Below, in pieces: positions 11,932-24,230 of a DNA stretch of 64,000 nucleotides. The notes under the pieces are model-generated. The model had not been told where the DNA came from and did not search any database. It worked only from the letters and a program-made list of their open reading frames with translations. Source of the DNA: Norana najaformis (Eukaryota > Annelida > Clitellata > Crassiclitellata > Hormogastridae); assembly GCA_964023275.1 (NCBI GenBank), contig OZ029916.1, forward strand, positions 33,444,227 to 33,508,226, in the 5' to 3' direction. Position 1 is the first letter of the stretch. Every line of letters starts with the position of its first letter. The position numbers and the translations under genes were made by a program.

Positions 11932-12039
11932 TCGTGATGCGGCGCTGAGACCACGTAATGCGGCTGGCGACAATTATTCACGCAGAGCGACAAATGCTGG
12001 ACAGGTGCGAGCGATATCACAGGTCGACGAATGAGACTC
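11932..12039 (+). repeat. Dispersed 108-bp block, copy 2
   Basis: Partner of 6901-7008. Several differences in the shared frame are synonymous or conservative, for example TTG/CTG, GCC/GCT and ATA/GTG. The similarity appears to extend upstream into a CTCCAYCACGTA segment in both copies. Confidence 0.6.
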
Positions 12040-13010
12040 TCCTCTCACTTCCTAGCCATGCATTTTCTCTCTGTCAGTAGACCAACGGAGACTCTGCCGC
12101 AGTGGCTCACAGGACGAGTTTGCAATGAAATACGAATCTAATGTAATAAGTGCTGACTTCATCAGGTGTTGCGATTTACTGACATCGTATTATGCCTTCT
12201 GTCATTGTATTTAATTTACTGACGTCGTATTATGCTTTTTAATATTGTATTTTATTTTTTACTTGCTGATGTTATATCCCATTCATTTGTCAATAGTTTG
12301 CTTTTAGTTAGTTTTTGAGTTGTCTTGTCGTCCGATACTGTGTTTTATTTAATGATATTATATTTTATTAATTTAATAGCCGTGTTTTTGTAATTTGTTT
12401 GCATTAACTTGTACAGTATAGCCTAATCGTTAGCCTAGACTAGGATTTTCTCATGTCTAGTTTAGTGTAATTTATTCATATTAGTCTTGTTTGCAGAGTT
12501 ATACGTATTCCACTATAGTCTAGTTTGTTTCAAGTATCGTCTAGTCTAGTAAGTCTTGTCTATATTTTATTCTATTCTAGACTTCATTTACTTTATTTAC
12601 ATGATGTAGGCATTGCATAATTATTGCCTAATTCCTGTCTTGCTTATGTGGGTCCCATTTGTTGATTTCTTCTGCATTTAGCTTTTAATCAAGACGCTTA
12701 AAGCTTAGGAAATAGATTTTTATTACACATTTTGGCAGAGGGAGTCAAAGGGGTTAATGGATGCACACACCTTAAATATGGCGACCGACTTCACTTATGC
12801 TTTCATAATTGTAATCGTCTCGTTAAGCTTCAGACCCCTCAACCACTTCGCCCTCTCAATCCACTTCTCGTTACCTGGTCATTGGCTCAATGATGGTCAC
12901 TAGGAAACCGTAGACTGATGAGAAAGATAGAATAAGATAAAGGAAAATACACACACAAATACAGTTACGGTGAAAGGCAGAGACAGAGATGTACAGGCAG
13001 AGAGAGAGAT
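12040..13010. other. AT-rich intronic DNA
   Basis: TCTAGTCTAG words at 12470-12600 are weakly repetitive. No gene or element recognised. Confidence 0.35.
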
Positions 13011-13022
13011 AAATAGAATAGG

Positions 13023-13055
<33 letters not shown>

Positions 13056-13125
13056 TACATACAGACAGAGTGAGTGAGTGACTGAGCGAGCGAGCGAGCG
13101 AGCGAGTGAGTGAGCGAAAGTGGCC
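13011..13125. repeat. (GACA)n, then (GAGT/GAGC)n microsatellites
   Basis: GACA units at about 13022-13055, then GAGT and GAGC units at 13070-13118. Confidence 0.85.
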
Positions 13126-14735
13126 ATAACTTAGAGGAGGATGGGGTGGATGGAGGGCGAAGTTTTTCGATTTATTAGCAGCATTCTTGTGAATCCGACG
13201 GCCAATTCTGTCCGCGAGATAAATGGGCGAAACGGCTGTTGCAACTGCGCAAGTCCAGTCGAAGGAACAGTAGAAACCGGGGCGTGTTCGACTGAAACGC
13301 TTGGCGCCAAATGAGCCGTGCCGTCTGAATTGTCCCGCGTAAACGAGCAAGCACTTGCGCCGGCGCACTCCCGCCACCGATGGACGGACGGACATACCGC
13401 AGGAAACACAGGTTTCGAAACCAACGTGTGATTTATATAGCGCAAGTAACGATCGCTGCAAACGCTACATTAGATTGATGGCCACTGCAGCGCCGACCCG
13501 TACAGTTTTCGCCAATTTAAGGCGAATTTATATAGCGCATTTAGCGCGGAAGACACTGCCATGTCAAGGTCGGCATTTTACGTATCATATGTCAATAGGC
13601 CCACGCTATTTACAATTTAGTGACTGTATTATACGACAAGAGTAAAGTTACTAAGGTGCATTGAGTGATTTGCAAGTTAGGGGAAATCGTGTTAAAATAT
13701 GTGTGCATTGGATTTTGGAAGGCATCCGACTATGTTGTGATTTCACCTGCATGAAGGTCCTAACATCCAAATCTAAGTCGCGCAGGTTTGAGGGTGAAGC
13801 CGGATGGGGACCATCCGGTTGTCCCCATTTGATTGCGGTGTGCAAGCCATTGAGTCGCCCCACCCAAACTGGTCAGGGTTAAAGTTGTCGGCTAAAACTG
13901 TAAAGTAAGATCCTGATGAAACTGGGAAACTAAGGGAAGGTAACCAAACACCGGAAACAGTCGTGAAATATTATGGAAACTAGAAGCGGTCGTCAAACAC
14001 ATTTTTGCTTATAAACCCGCAGCAAGGTAAGATGGGCGAAGTTAAGTACGCCCTTGTTAACTTGGTCCCCTTTTGTAAACCTCTGATTCGCCTCGGCATA
14101 GATTAAAATAGCGAGACCTTGCCCATCGTAGACAGAGCATGTTGTCTCTTCATATAAGTAATGTCGTGTTATCCCATTGTGGAAATATGCTTCGCTCAGG
14201 CAGCTCATCCAGTTCACTGAACCAAACTTATCTCAGTATTGAGATGACCAATCAGACTGCCTACCCTGCATAGTGCAATTTTACCACTCTAGAGGTAAAT
14301 AGTTTAGTTGCAGCTGAAGATCTTGAATTATGTCAAGCGCCTAGAGGAGGTTAATTCACGAAAATTGTGGGTAGCTCAAACCCAGTATTGTATTGTATTT
14401 GATAACTTATATAGCGCTTCTTACAGAACAAACTACTCAGAGGTGCGTCCAGCATGAGAACCCCCAGGGAAATAAGTCAATGCTAACATTAAAATTAGTG
14501 AAAATGCTTGTGCATGGATGCTGCAAAGCTAGGTCTAAATGTAGGCTACAGTTACCCGTTGACGACTGACATGACCCCCTCCAGTTGGACACTCCTTCAA
14601 AGGTGGCTGCTGTGTTAAACGCAGGGCTGAAATAATCGTGAGTCGAGTCGACTAACTTTCTCGAGAAATTCTGTTAAACTATTTCTTAAGTTCCCTTAAA
14701 AAGGAGTGGGAAGCTAAAACTCGGAAATGCGACCA
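13126..14735. other. Intronic DNA with scattered TATATAGCGC motifs
   Basis: TTTATATAGCGC occurs at about 13431 and 13526 and TTATATAGCGC at about 14407, the orientation of minus-strand LINE or SINE tails. The 13140-13430 part is GC-rich. No coding feature is supported. Confidence 0.4.
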
Positions 14736-15100
14736 CGTTGTCATCTACGAATACATGTGTTTGAGAATTTTTTGAATTCCTGTGTTTTATTGCGTTGTAT
14801 GATATTCTATTGTTATGTATCGTGTTATATCTTATTGTATATTCGTACTGTGCTGTATATTTGTAATTATTTTCATTGTATCGTTTTGTATAACTGCATT
14901 CTGTTATATAATGTTGCATTATTCTGTTTTTATTGCATTGTGTGGTATAGTATCATATCGTATCCTATTGACTTCTATTGTATATCTATACTATATCATA
15001 CTATCTTGTATATTTATATTGCATGTATTGATTTACATTATACTGCGTGGTTTCGTATTGTGTTGTAGATATGTATTGTATTGCAATATTTTCTCATTTT
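14736..15100. repeat. Low-complexity (TATTGTATCG-like) tract
   Basis: Diverged TATTGTAT and GTATATTT words throughout; similar tracts occur at 24295-24350 and 56950-57060. Confidence 0.5.
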
Positions 15101-15665
15101 CAGATCATTTTGGTCATTCAATAAAATTCTTTGCTCCCTCATATCTCTTCCCAATCAGTTATTCTTTTCATCTTGCCATCCAGAATCCTCCCTCTTTACC
15201 TCAAACAACCGTAATAATAGTAATAATGAGGCGATTTATGTAGTGCCATAGCTCGGCCGAGGCCGAAAAAGGGCCGTATTACCATACCCCGAATGTGGAC
15301 AGCCATCAGTTTGGATGGGGAAGGAATGGATGAGCAGGGAGGGTGGCGTGGGTGAGTACAGTGTATATAAACACCCGGTCTGAACCCCACACCTCAACGA
15401 AGATAAAATTTAACGGCGAATTTATCTAGCGCCTGGTTGGAGATAAAGCGCACGTGTATCAGAGTTAGAAATAGTTGGGGGAATTCGGGAACAGACTATA
15501 AAACCGAGTGATACGGTGGCTGAAGCTGCGCTGGTAATGTTAGTGGCGATGCGGATGGTGGTAGTCATGATGCGGTAATCGTGGCCTATGGTGCTATTGT
15601 CGTTTGAGGCGACAGTTTATGATAACAACGGAGGGTGGGGATGAGGGTGAGGGTGTTATCGGTTT
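15101..15665. other. Tail motifs around a short unique block
   Basis: GATTTATGTAGTGCC at about 15235 and GAATTTATCTAGCGCC at about 15418 are diverged retrotransposon-tail motifs on either side of about 170 bp. Confidence 0.35.
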
Positions 15666-16100
15666 CATTAGTTACACAAACACAAAGACGCACGAGGCAG
15701 GCAATAAAGACAAGACAAAACGATATACATGCAAGACATCAGGATAGACCTTAGCCAACAGCCGCACAGACAGACAGACAGACGACACAACCAGATTGAG
15801 AAGAGCAGAAAAGCAGTCAGACACACAGAAAGAAAGACATTTAAATAAACAGACGGACAGGTCGACAGACCGATATCGACAGACACGTAAATATGCAGAC
15901 AAATAAAAGCAAACAAGCAGACACAGTCCCACAGACAGAAAGACAACCAGAAAGACAGGCAATCAGCCGGACAGACTGCCACACAGACAGAAATAGAAAC
16001 AGCAGGCAGGCAGATAACCCATTACACCCACACGCAAATATACAGACATAGTAAAACAGAGCAAAACAGGCACACAGGCAGGCAGACATCCAGACAAACA
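15666..16100. repeat. GACA-rich degenerate tract
   Basis: AGACAGAC and ACACAGAC words dominate. Cys/Leu/Ser-rich frames on the minus strand are compositional. Confidence 0.7.
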
Positions 16101-16435
16101 GATAAGCCAGCACGTCCAGTGGCCTGACAATGCGCACACTACAATCTACGCTGCGGGTCTTTCGCCGCAGCGGCTGGACCGCAGTCGGCTTAGCAGACAG
16201 CCGCTCAACATGTCGGTTGGACCAGTCCACGCTAACGTTTCAATCCACGGACGGTCAGGAGTGTCGGACAGTCTGATGAACACATACATCTATCGCGGCG
16301 TCCAATCGTGGCCGGCGTTATCTTCCTTACACGGAATCGTTTTTCCGAGGCCGTTTTGCCACTGATCCATTGCGCCCATGCAACCGACGGACGGATCCCT
16401 GGGGATCCGACATCGATGAATACTCAGTCGAGGAT
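16101..16435. other. GC-rich unique block
   Basis: Complex, CpG-containing DNA between two low-complexity tracts. No domain recognised; a possible unknown exon or element. Confidence 0.3.
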
Positions 16436-16925
16436 AGCGACTGCTGAGGATGACGACGAGGAGAAGGAGGGCGCAAAGGAGGAGGAGGAAAAGAAGGAAG
16501 AAGATGATGAAAGAGGATGAAGAAAAATCATAGGAGGAAGAGGATAAACAGGAGGAGGACAAGTGGAGGAAGATAAGAAGGAAAGACAGGAGGAATATGA
16601 TAAGAAGGAGGACAAGGAAGAAATAGGGAGGCAGGACAAGAGGCGAGAAAGAATAAAGAAATAAGGAGAAGAATAAGAAAGAAAGAATAAGAAAGAGAAC
16701 AGAAGGATAAGAGGAAGTGAAAACTGAGGACAAATAGAGGAAGAAACCTGGCGCAATGATGGAGAGTGGAACGAAAATGGAGAGTAGGAGGAGGAGGAGG
16801 AGGAGGAGAAGGAGAAGGAGGAGGAGAAGGAGGAGGAGGAGGAGGAAGCGGCAGAGGGGCAAGGTTATGACAGGGACAGGCAGAGTGAGAGTTAGTCAGA
16901 ACAACAGGCAGAGGAAGAGACAGAG
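16436..16925. repeat. Purine-rich (GGA)n-type tract
   Basis: Nearly pure A/G plus strand, with the cleanest GGA units at about 16786-16850. Confidence 0.8.
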
Positions 16926-17443
16926 GCAACCGCTGAGTCAGGAGACATTAAATTTTTAAAAGCCCTGCATCGTAAACAAATACATTAATTTAAGTTGAAT
17001 GCTCAAAGGGATCATCGTAACCTCACGAATCTCCATTAGACCTTACTAGTCGATTCTGATTGCCAACTACTTTGGTTCTATTCCGAAGCAGCCATCGATT
17101 CACATGCCTTGCATTTTATGATAATGAAGCTACAGATTAAATATTACAAGATCAGATCAAATGTCTGCAGTCCCATAAAATGTCTGAGAGTAGTAGAACT
17201 TGATCGTCGAAATACAACATTTTCTAATAGCAGACAACATACTTAAGACGAGACACTTTTGATCTATAGCAGAAAATCAGACATACTGTAGGACGGCTGG
17301 AAATGGGGCTACAATACTAACAGCTTGACCCTAGACCACAATGACTGTAATTCCTTGTCCGACTGATTAGAATAGATAAATGAAATAATACGAAACGATG
17401 AGCTACATGTAAAGTAAGCTAAAGCGAGGCAAGGCAAGGCGAG

Positions 17444-17735
17444 GTAATCGTAATCGTAAGCTCAAGATTTCTACAGCGCCCAAATGAAGCTAAGTCGCAG
17501 GAATCAGCCTATTCAGAGGCGCTCAGTCAAAACAAATCCATAGGCAGGAAGGGTTTAGCTCCAGATCAAGATCCAAGAGTCAGGCAGGCAGAGAAGTCAG
17601 ACGGCTATGCTGGATGTTGTTTGGAATTGGAGCGGAAAGAGAGATAAGAAGAAGAGAAAGATTCAGGATAGGATTTGTGGAAGAGGAGTGCTTTCAGTTT
17701 GAGTGAAAGACCTGCGCTGAGGTTGCAAGGGGCGA
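17444..17735 (-). mobile_element. LINE 3' end, hexamer-tail family, copy 2
   Basis: The plus strand opens with GTAATCGTAATCG, then TTTCTACAGCGCCCAAATG. The outer part, read on the minus strand, gives LSLKLKALLFHKSYPE and SFSSSYLSFRSNSK, so the copy includes the end of the LINE coding frame. Confidence 0.75.
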
Positions 17736-17759
17736 ATTCTTGGTAAAATTGTTGTTCCT

Positions 17760-18006
17760 TTTGCACGTAGGCCTTCTACAACAACGCACCATTGTGCCTT
17801 CTCGGTGGTTGGGCCCCCCTACGTCGAATGGCCTCCCTCTTAATCTGCGTGTCCTTCTAAAGAGGGATGCTATATATACTTTTCACCAACATTTAAAAAC
17901 TGTTCTTTTTCGCCGGAGCTGAGCTGGGAGCGCCGAGGGATATTTTGCTTTAAGGGGTGCTATATAAGTGTTCTGAATGAATGAATGAATGAATGAATGA
18001 GTGAAT
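17760..18006 (+). mobile_element. LINE 3' end with (GAAT)n tail
   Basis: Reads HHCAFSVVGP, then after a frame slip in a C-run, GLPLNLRVLLKR and YTFHQHLKTVLFRRS, matching the FSVVGPxxWNxLPLxLR...FxxxLKTxLF terminus of non-LTR elements. The 3' UTR ends GGTGCTATATAAGTG followed by GAAT units. It abuts the preceding LINE tail in opposite orientation. Confidence 0.7.
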
Positions 18007-18174
18007 GGTGAATGTGTAGAATGGATACCCTGATATTAAAACAACACGTGAACAGCAGGACAACTCTTGAAAACGGAGCCTGTTGTTGCACATAGTATGA
18101 TTGCTGGTTGCCTGGTTTAACGAAGAGCTGTTGCAGGAATTCGTGCTCCTGTTCAGGAGAAATACCTACACGTT

Positions 18175-18257
18175 AATCTGCAGACAGAGACAGATAGACA
18201 GAGACAGACAGACAGAGAGAGAGCGAGAGCGAGAGAGATAGAGATAGATAGATAGAG

Positions 18258-18288
<31 letters not shown>

Positions 18289-18385
18289 GAGACAGACAGA
18301 GTCAGAGACAGAGTCAGAGAGACAGACAGAGAGAGAGAGCGAGAGAGAGAGAGATGAGGAGAGAGAGACAGAGAGACAGAGCAAC
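18175..18385. repeat. (GACA)n/(GA)n microsatellite
   Basis: AGACAGAC and GAGAGAGCGAGA words over about 200 bp. Confidence 0.85.
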
Positions 18386-18850
18386 TAGCAACTTTTACGA
18401 CTTCGATAGCAAAAGATTTAGCGTTGTCGATTCCTGGAAATCCGTCGGTAAAAGCAAGAGTTCTTTTCTTTGAGAACCGACGGTAACCAAAGGTCGTTTT
18501 GTTGCAGTCGGTTTCCGGTAAAGCCGTTCTTGCAGTTCTTACATGAGACTATTTGTCGACAGCAGCACAATAGTTCTGTAGTTTTATGGGCTTCTGGTAT
18601 CTCCTCAAATCTGTCTACGTCTTCGTCTCTGTCACTGTCTGTCTGCCTGCATGCATTTCGATGTGTCTGCTTGTTTGTTGCGCGTGTCTCTATGTCTGTC
18701 TGTGTGTTTGAAACCTACATGCTTCTATGTTCGTCTTATCCCCTGCCTGTCCATCTTCATCTCTGTCATATTTATCTATGTCTGCTTGTCCTGTCTGTCT
18801 GCATGTATATATTTGTTTGTTTGTCTGCCTGTGAGTGTTTCTGTCTCTGA
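18386..18850. repeat. Unique DNA, then a GTCT-rich tract
   Basis: 18386-18600 is unrecognised unique-looking DNA. 18610-18845 is rich in TGTCTGTC and TCTGCATG words. Confidence 0.5.
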
Positions 18851-19179
18851 TGTAAAATATAAAGTTTTTCTTAACTCGACGACAACACTGTATGTGTAAA
18901 CATATCCGAAGATGGCTAAATACGAAACCAAACGTCAGTGTTTACAAACGTTGCCAATGAAACGAATTGCCCATTCCCCTCTGAACTGTTTGGAGTTTCG
19001 AACTGTTGTGTTTGTCTCGTCAATAGACCAATTCATTGTCCGGTCGTCCACCCAGAAGGAAGGTTGACCTGCTGTTGAAAAGCTGAAATGGTATTTGCGC
19101 TTCAGCTGACAGATATTTCCTCTCGAGGACTGAGACACTCGACAAAGGTGTGAACTAACGATTACTTTACACTTACTTA

Positions 19180-19490
19180 CAAACACTCGAACATACACAC
19201 GTACATACATGCATACATACAGACATACATACATACACATATATACATACACTCATGCACACAAACATACATATAACACGTACATACATCTTTATACATA
19301 CAACACATGCATTTGCATATACATACCCACACATATACACACATATATACATGCAAACATACGTGTATACATACAAACATGCATGCATATATGCACACAG
19401 ACATGCAAACACAAGTATACACACATATATACAAACATACATGCATACATACTACACGCACGCATCCTAGTATACATACATACTTGAAGG
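19180..19490. repeat. (ACAT)n/(ATAC)n satellite
   Basis: Degenerate CATACATA units; the overlapping frames on both strands are artefacts. Confidence 0.85.
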
Positions 19491-20030
19491 CATTCATAGA
19501 TAGATGCACAAAGCATAAATAAATGCATAGATAGATGCATAAAAGCCGAAAGTTACATATTGCTTTGCATAGAAAAGAAGCCAAAAGGGAAAACAAGAAT
19601 TCTGAAAAGTACAAAGCATAATGAAGCTAGCCGAACAAATGGTAATAGCACAGCTGTGACAACGCCGCATATCTCGCCTCTCCGCTTCCGCGGGATCTGA
19701 CAGAGGCCATGTGTCGACGAAAGACGGGGACAAACGAACAGACGGGCACATACAGACAAACGGACGGAGGGACGGACGCACCGATACTTACTTGCTTACT
19801 TTAATAACAAATGGATAACTGATTTACTGACTAACTGAATGGGTGACTGACTGACTCTCTGAGCAAGTTAAAGAATTAATAAATTAGAAAGTACCAAGTT
19901 AGAGTGTAAGAAAGTGAAAAGTGAGGAAGTGATCAACTGAACAATTGAACAAGTTAGCAAGGCAGACACTGACTGTTTTTAAGCGAGCAAGAGACCGACT
20001 AAGCGAGTCAGCAAGTAAGCAATAGCAGTT
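19491..20030. other. Low-complexity flank of the 48-bp minisatellite
   Basis: Unique DNA to about 19780, then CTGACTGACT, GTAAGAAAGTG and GCAAGTTAGC words that grade into the minisatellite. Confidence 0.4.
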
Positions 20031-20345
20031 GAGCGATTGAGCAAGTGAGCAAGTGAGCAAGTGAGCAGTGAACAACTGAGAAAGTGCATAAATGAGCAAG
20101 TGAGCATTTAAACAATTCAGCAAATGGACAAGCGAGGAAGATAGCAAGTAAACAAGTGAGCAATTGAACAGTTAAGCGAGTGAGCAGCTGAACAATTGAG
20201 CAAATGAGCGATTGAACAGTTAAGAGAGTGAGCAAATGAACAATTGAGCAAATGAGCAATTGAACAGTTAGGCGAGTGAGCAGCTGAACAATTGAGCGAA
20301 TGAGCAATTGAACAGTTAAGCGAGTGAGCAGCTGAACAGCTAGCA
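20031..20345. repeat. 48-bp minisatellite, four units
   Basis: Units begin CRATTGAACAGTTAAG at 20161, 20209, 20257 and 20305, exactly 48 bp apart. The preceding 130 bp is a degenerate GAGCAAGT version. Confidence 0.85.
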
Positions 20346-20477
20346 AATGCGAATGAGCAGGTGTACGAGTAGCACAGATCTATATGTATAGTAAAAGACC
20401 GAAGCATCGGAGTATTGATCGCTGCAACAGCAGATAACGATCAAATATTGAGAAAAAGAAATATGATTATATACTTT

Positions 20478-21060
20478 GGAGAGGAAAATGACTGAGGATA
20501 ACAGTAGGAGGACGAAGGAGAAGAGGAAGAAGAGGAAGAATAGAAATACGAACAGTAGGAGGAGGAGAAGGAGGAGGGGAAGAAGAGATGGAAACCACGG
20601 GAGGATTGATAAAACTAAGCTACTGCGGCTGAAGATAAAGGATATCGCTCTGTCTCTATACCTCTCTGTCTCCCGCTCTTCGCGTCATTTTGAGTCGGTG
20701 TGTTTTTCTGTGTTAATCTCTGTGTCTTTGCATCACTTCAATCTCTGTTCCTCTTCCTGTCTTCTCCCTGTCGCTGTTGTCTGTGTCTGTGTTTTTCATC
20801 AGCCTGTCTCTGTCATTGTGTGGTCTTGCCGACAAAGCGGCGTTATCATGCCTGATGTCTCTGTGTCTGTGTGTCTGTCTGTAACTGTCTGTCTAATCTG
20901 CCCCTGGCTTGCTGTATGTCTGTGCATCTGTTATTGTCTGTCTATCTCTCTTTTGTCGTCTGTCTGTATGTGTCTGTGTGTGCTTGTCTGCGCGCGCGCG
21001 TGTGTCTGTGTGTGGCTGTCTGTCTATCTCTCTGTCTTTCTCTGTCTGTAATTCGTCCGT
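20478..21060. repeat. Purine-rich, then GTCT-rich tracts
   Basis: A/G-rich at 20500-20600; CTGTCTGT and GTGTCTGT words at 20640-21050, with a CG-dinucleotide run at 20990-21000. Confidence 0.65.
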
Positions 21061-22740
21061 TCACCAATTCGGCTATTCGTGCAGATACAGCCATTTGTAG
21101 AGCGAACTGCATCGCAAATGACATCGCCGATAAAATTGAAAGTCTATGACAAGAGAAAAGAAGCGCAGTCAGCAGCATCAGCAGCCGTAGCATCCTCATC
21201 CTCAGCGCAGCAGCAGCATCAGCAGTCGTAACATCCTCATCCTCAGCGCAACAGCAGCAGCACCAGCATCCGTCACCGCAGGGAAAGGAGCAGCAGCAGC
21301 AGCCAGTGCCATTATGTGTGGTCTTGCAGGCGAGGGCATCGTCGTGTGTGATGTTTGTATGGCCACAAGAATCTTTCGTCGCTGGAGGCGCCAGTGAAAA
21401 GCATGAAAAGGACTAAGAAAGAGTCGCGCTGGGAGCGAAAAGGAGGCGACGAGTGTATGGAAACCATTAAGGAAGTGGGATAAAAAGCAAAGGAACATGC
21501 AAACACGGAACAACACCAAGAAGAAGACGGCAGACACCGACTTTACAGAAACCATTAAACTCGCGGCTAACACGCGGCTCCAGAAATAACAAAGGCCATC
21601 CTTTTGAGCATCACGTCGCCCATATGAGGCCGTGCCAAGCCACAGACCAAGCAGCGCCTGCGTCGTCGCTGATGGCAAGCCGGGAAAGTCATAATTAGAC
21701 GCGAGCAGAAGGAAATTAATTGAACCGCGGCGCACAATGTGTCTCCGGTTATTCGCTAGAAATCAGTTTTCCAGTCGAGCGATGTATGTCTGTCTGTCGA
21801 AAGGTCGCTCGGAGAAAAAGCCCCATTCTTTCGAAGACTTGATTTGGGTTGACGAAAGAGCGATAGCTCTTTGTGCCTACAGAGACACGCGTCGGTTAAC
21901 AGCTTGGTCAATTAAGTTATGAACGCGTTCTCAACCCGTCTTCCTCCATTTGTAAAGACACGAGTGGGTTAACAGCTTGGCTGCTCGTCTGTTGTAGTGC
22001 GTGACTCCAGTTGAGTCACAGGTGAGATCAAAGGAAGTTCTTTGCGAAATGAATTTCTTTTGTAAAAGATTGTCGTTCATTGTGAGAGTTTCTTTGTAAA
22101 AGGAGAATCTTGGCCAGAATCACAATAGGTCGGAATGTAAACGACAAGAGAAAGCTGCAGAAAGTAATTACGAAATGAAAATCGAGATTAAATCTGCATA
22201 GAGCTATGAAAATCACTAGATACACTAATAACAACAAAAATAAAACGAGAAAATAATTACTTTAGACGATAATATTAAGCGAATCTTTATTGTAAATAAC
22301 AATTCTAAAATGTCAGTGCTAAAATGTAATATTAAAATGAATTGTAAGTTAAAGGCAAAATAGTTGCAACAGATTTAGCCTATGAAGTCGTGAATCCGTG
22401 TAGTTATTTGAAAATTACATAATAAAATAGTTAACTGGATAATAGAAATTAGAAATGGAAATAGAAACAGAACCTGTGTGTCGTAGTCATAATGTTATTG
22501 TAATCGCATGCTTATGTGCGACTTATAATTGGCAGCAGTGGCAGGGACCTAAGGGCGGAACGCTACTGAATGACGCCTTCGAAACGTTCACAAAGGCCCT
22601 AGATAGATATCTAATCGACTACATGAAGAAAATGCGTCATAATGTAGGATTGGCCTCAACATATCTGCTACCCCAACAGATCTCACCCTTTTTAAAAGCC
22701 CTTCTTCAAGGTAAACTCCCATGCTGAAGTTGAATTTAAC
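21061..22740. other. Intronic DNA with CAG-rich segment
   Basis: 21160-21305 is rich in CAGCAGCATC words. 21310-22740 is unique-looking; no homology recognised. Confidence 0.35.
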
Positions 22741-22742
22741 TG

Positions 22743-22835
22743 TAATCTCATAATCGTAAACTCGAGAATTTCTGAAGCCCTACTTGAAAGCTAGGCACAG
22801 GGTACCAGCTTATTCACGAGCGCTGAAACACGGAA
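22743..22835 (-). mobile_element. Short diverged copy of the hexamer-tail LINE 3' UTR
   Basis: Shares TCATAATCGTAAACTCGAGA and CCAGCTTATTCACGAGCGCT with the family. Confidence 0.5.
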
Positions 22836-22844
22836 GTAGTACTG

Positions 22845-22930
22845 TGTGTGTGCAGATGTGTGTAGGTGTGTGTGTGTAGGTGTGTGTAGGTGTGTGTAGG
22901 TGTGTGTAGGTGTGTGTATGTGTGTATGTC
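22845..22930. repeat. (GTGTAGGT)n microsatellite
   Basis: TGTGTAGG units over about 75 bp, ending in GTGTATGTG. Confidence 0.8.
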
Positions 22931-23225
22931 TATGCACTCTGTCGGGTTAGAACCATAGGACCAATGTTGCCAGCACGCATGCGAACATTTTTGTTCGTTG
23001 TGCAAGGACCGCCATTGCAACAACCATAAAATAATGTGTCCTTTGCCTTATTGCAGTCAACGTCTGGCTTTAGGCCACAATAATCCTACTTCTTTGAACC
23101 CAATACCAGACAATATAATTTAATGAGTGTTCTGCAGACACGCACACCATAGGATATATAATTGGTGATTTTCTTGCGTGTTGCACAGAATGCACTCGCC
23201 AATTTGTCTTCGGCTGTAGTTAAAA

Positions 23226-23345
23226 CAGACATACATACATACATACATACATACATACATACATACATACATACATACAGACAGACAGACAGATAGGCAG
23301 GCAGGCAGACAGGCAGAGAGAAAAGACAAACAGGCAGACACTCAG
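23226..23345. repeat. (ATAC)n followed by (GACA)n and (GGCA)n
   Basis: Clean CATA tetranucleotides at 23228-23279, then GACA and GGCA units. Confidence 0.85.
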
Positions 23346-23990
23346 ACACACAAACACATACTACACGATCAGAAAGGTAAACAGAGAGGTAGGCAGACTG
23401 AAGGAAAGCAATACGGACAGAGACTGATACAGAGGCAGAGACAAGGACAGGAACAGAAACTAAGACATCAAGACATAGTCAGAGATAGGGACGTGGACAA
23501 AGAACAGAGACACAGAGGCAAACCCAGTGACAGGCACAGAGGCCAAGGCAAGGTCTGCGACTCGGCCAGGTTTCATCCGGTCCTTAATTAGCTCGGTGCC
23601 GGATGGTCCATGGCGTAGCAGAGGAGCAAACCAAGAAACAAGACCAATCCATCAGTCTCCATCCCGAACATGGAAGGTGAACGAAGGGGACGGTGGGGCA
23701 AGACGGAAGGCGGTGCTAAACTGGATTGTAGGGAAGAGCGGGGCGCAGTGGGACGGTGGGACTTTCTGACACGTTCTCTGGCGCTCTGAGACTCCAAGGC
23801 GAATCGTTTTCGATCTGTTTGCCAAGTTGCGCGTCAACACATTACCCCCTCTGCACGCAACGGACGGGGCCTGTGGTTATCGGGGCGACCTGCCGTCACC
23901 AAGGTCGCGTTTCGAATCATTTTAAGTCGACAGAAATTGACATTTGCTCACGGGTCATGAAAAGGTCTGTTTCCAAATGATGGCTTGTTT
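23346..23990. other. Unique-looking DNA after a GACA-type fringe
   Basis: 23346-23520 is a degenerate ACAGAGAC fringe. 23530-23990 is complex and moderately GC-rich, but no domain was recognised. Confidence 0.35.
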
Positions 23991-24230
23991 TCATCGATTT
24001 TGAGTTTCGAGTACAGAAAGCCGAATATCGAGTTAAGTGGGTATCAAGTTTCGGGGACAGAAATTCGAGTTGTGATTCTTGAGTGTCGACTTTCAAATTG
24101 AGGTAATTCGAATATTCCTGAGTTTCGAGTTTCTAGCACAAATATTTGAATACGAGTTGAGTTTCTCGAGTATCGAATTTCGATTACAAATTTCGAGTAT
24201 CGAGTTGAGATTCTCGATTTTATAAAGTGC
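23991..24230. repeat. Degenerate TCGAGTTTCGAGT minisatellite
   Basis: Repeated TTTCGAG, ATCGAG and TTCGAGT words at irregular 15-25 bp spacing. Confidence 0.55.

Noticed and set aside
22845..22930. Possible CRISPR-like array (regular GTGTAGGT units)
   Set aside because: No spacers; it is a simple microsatellite in animal DNA.
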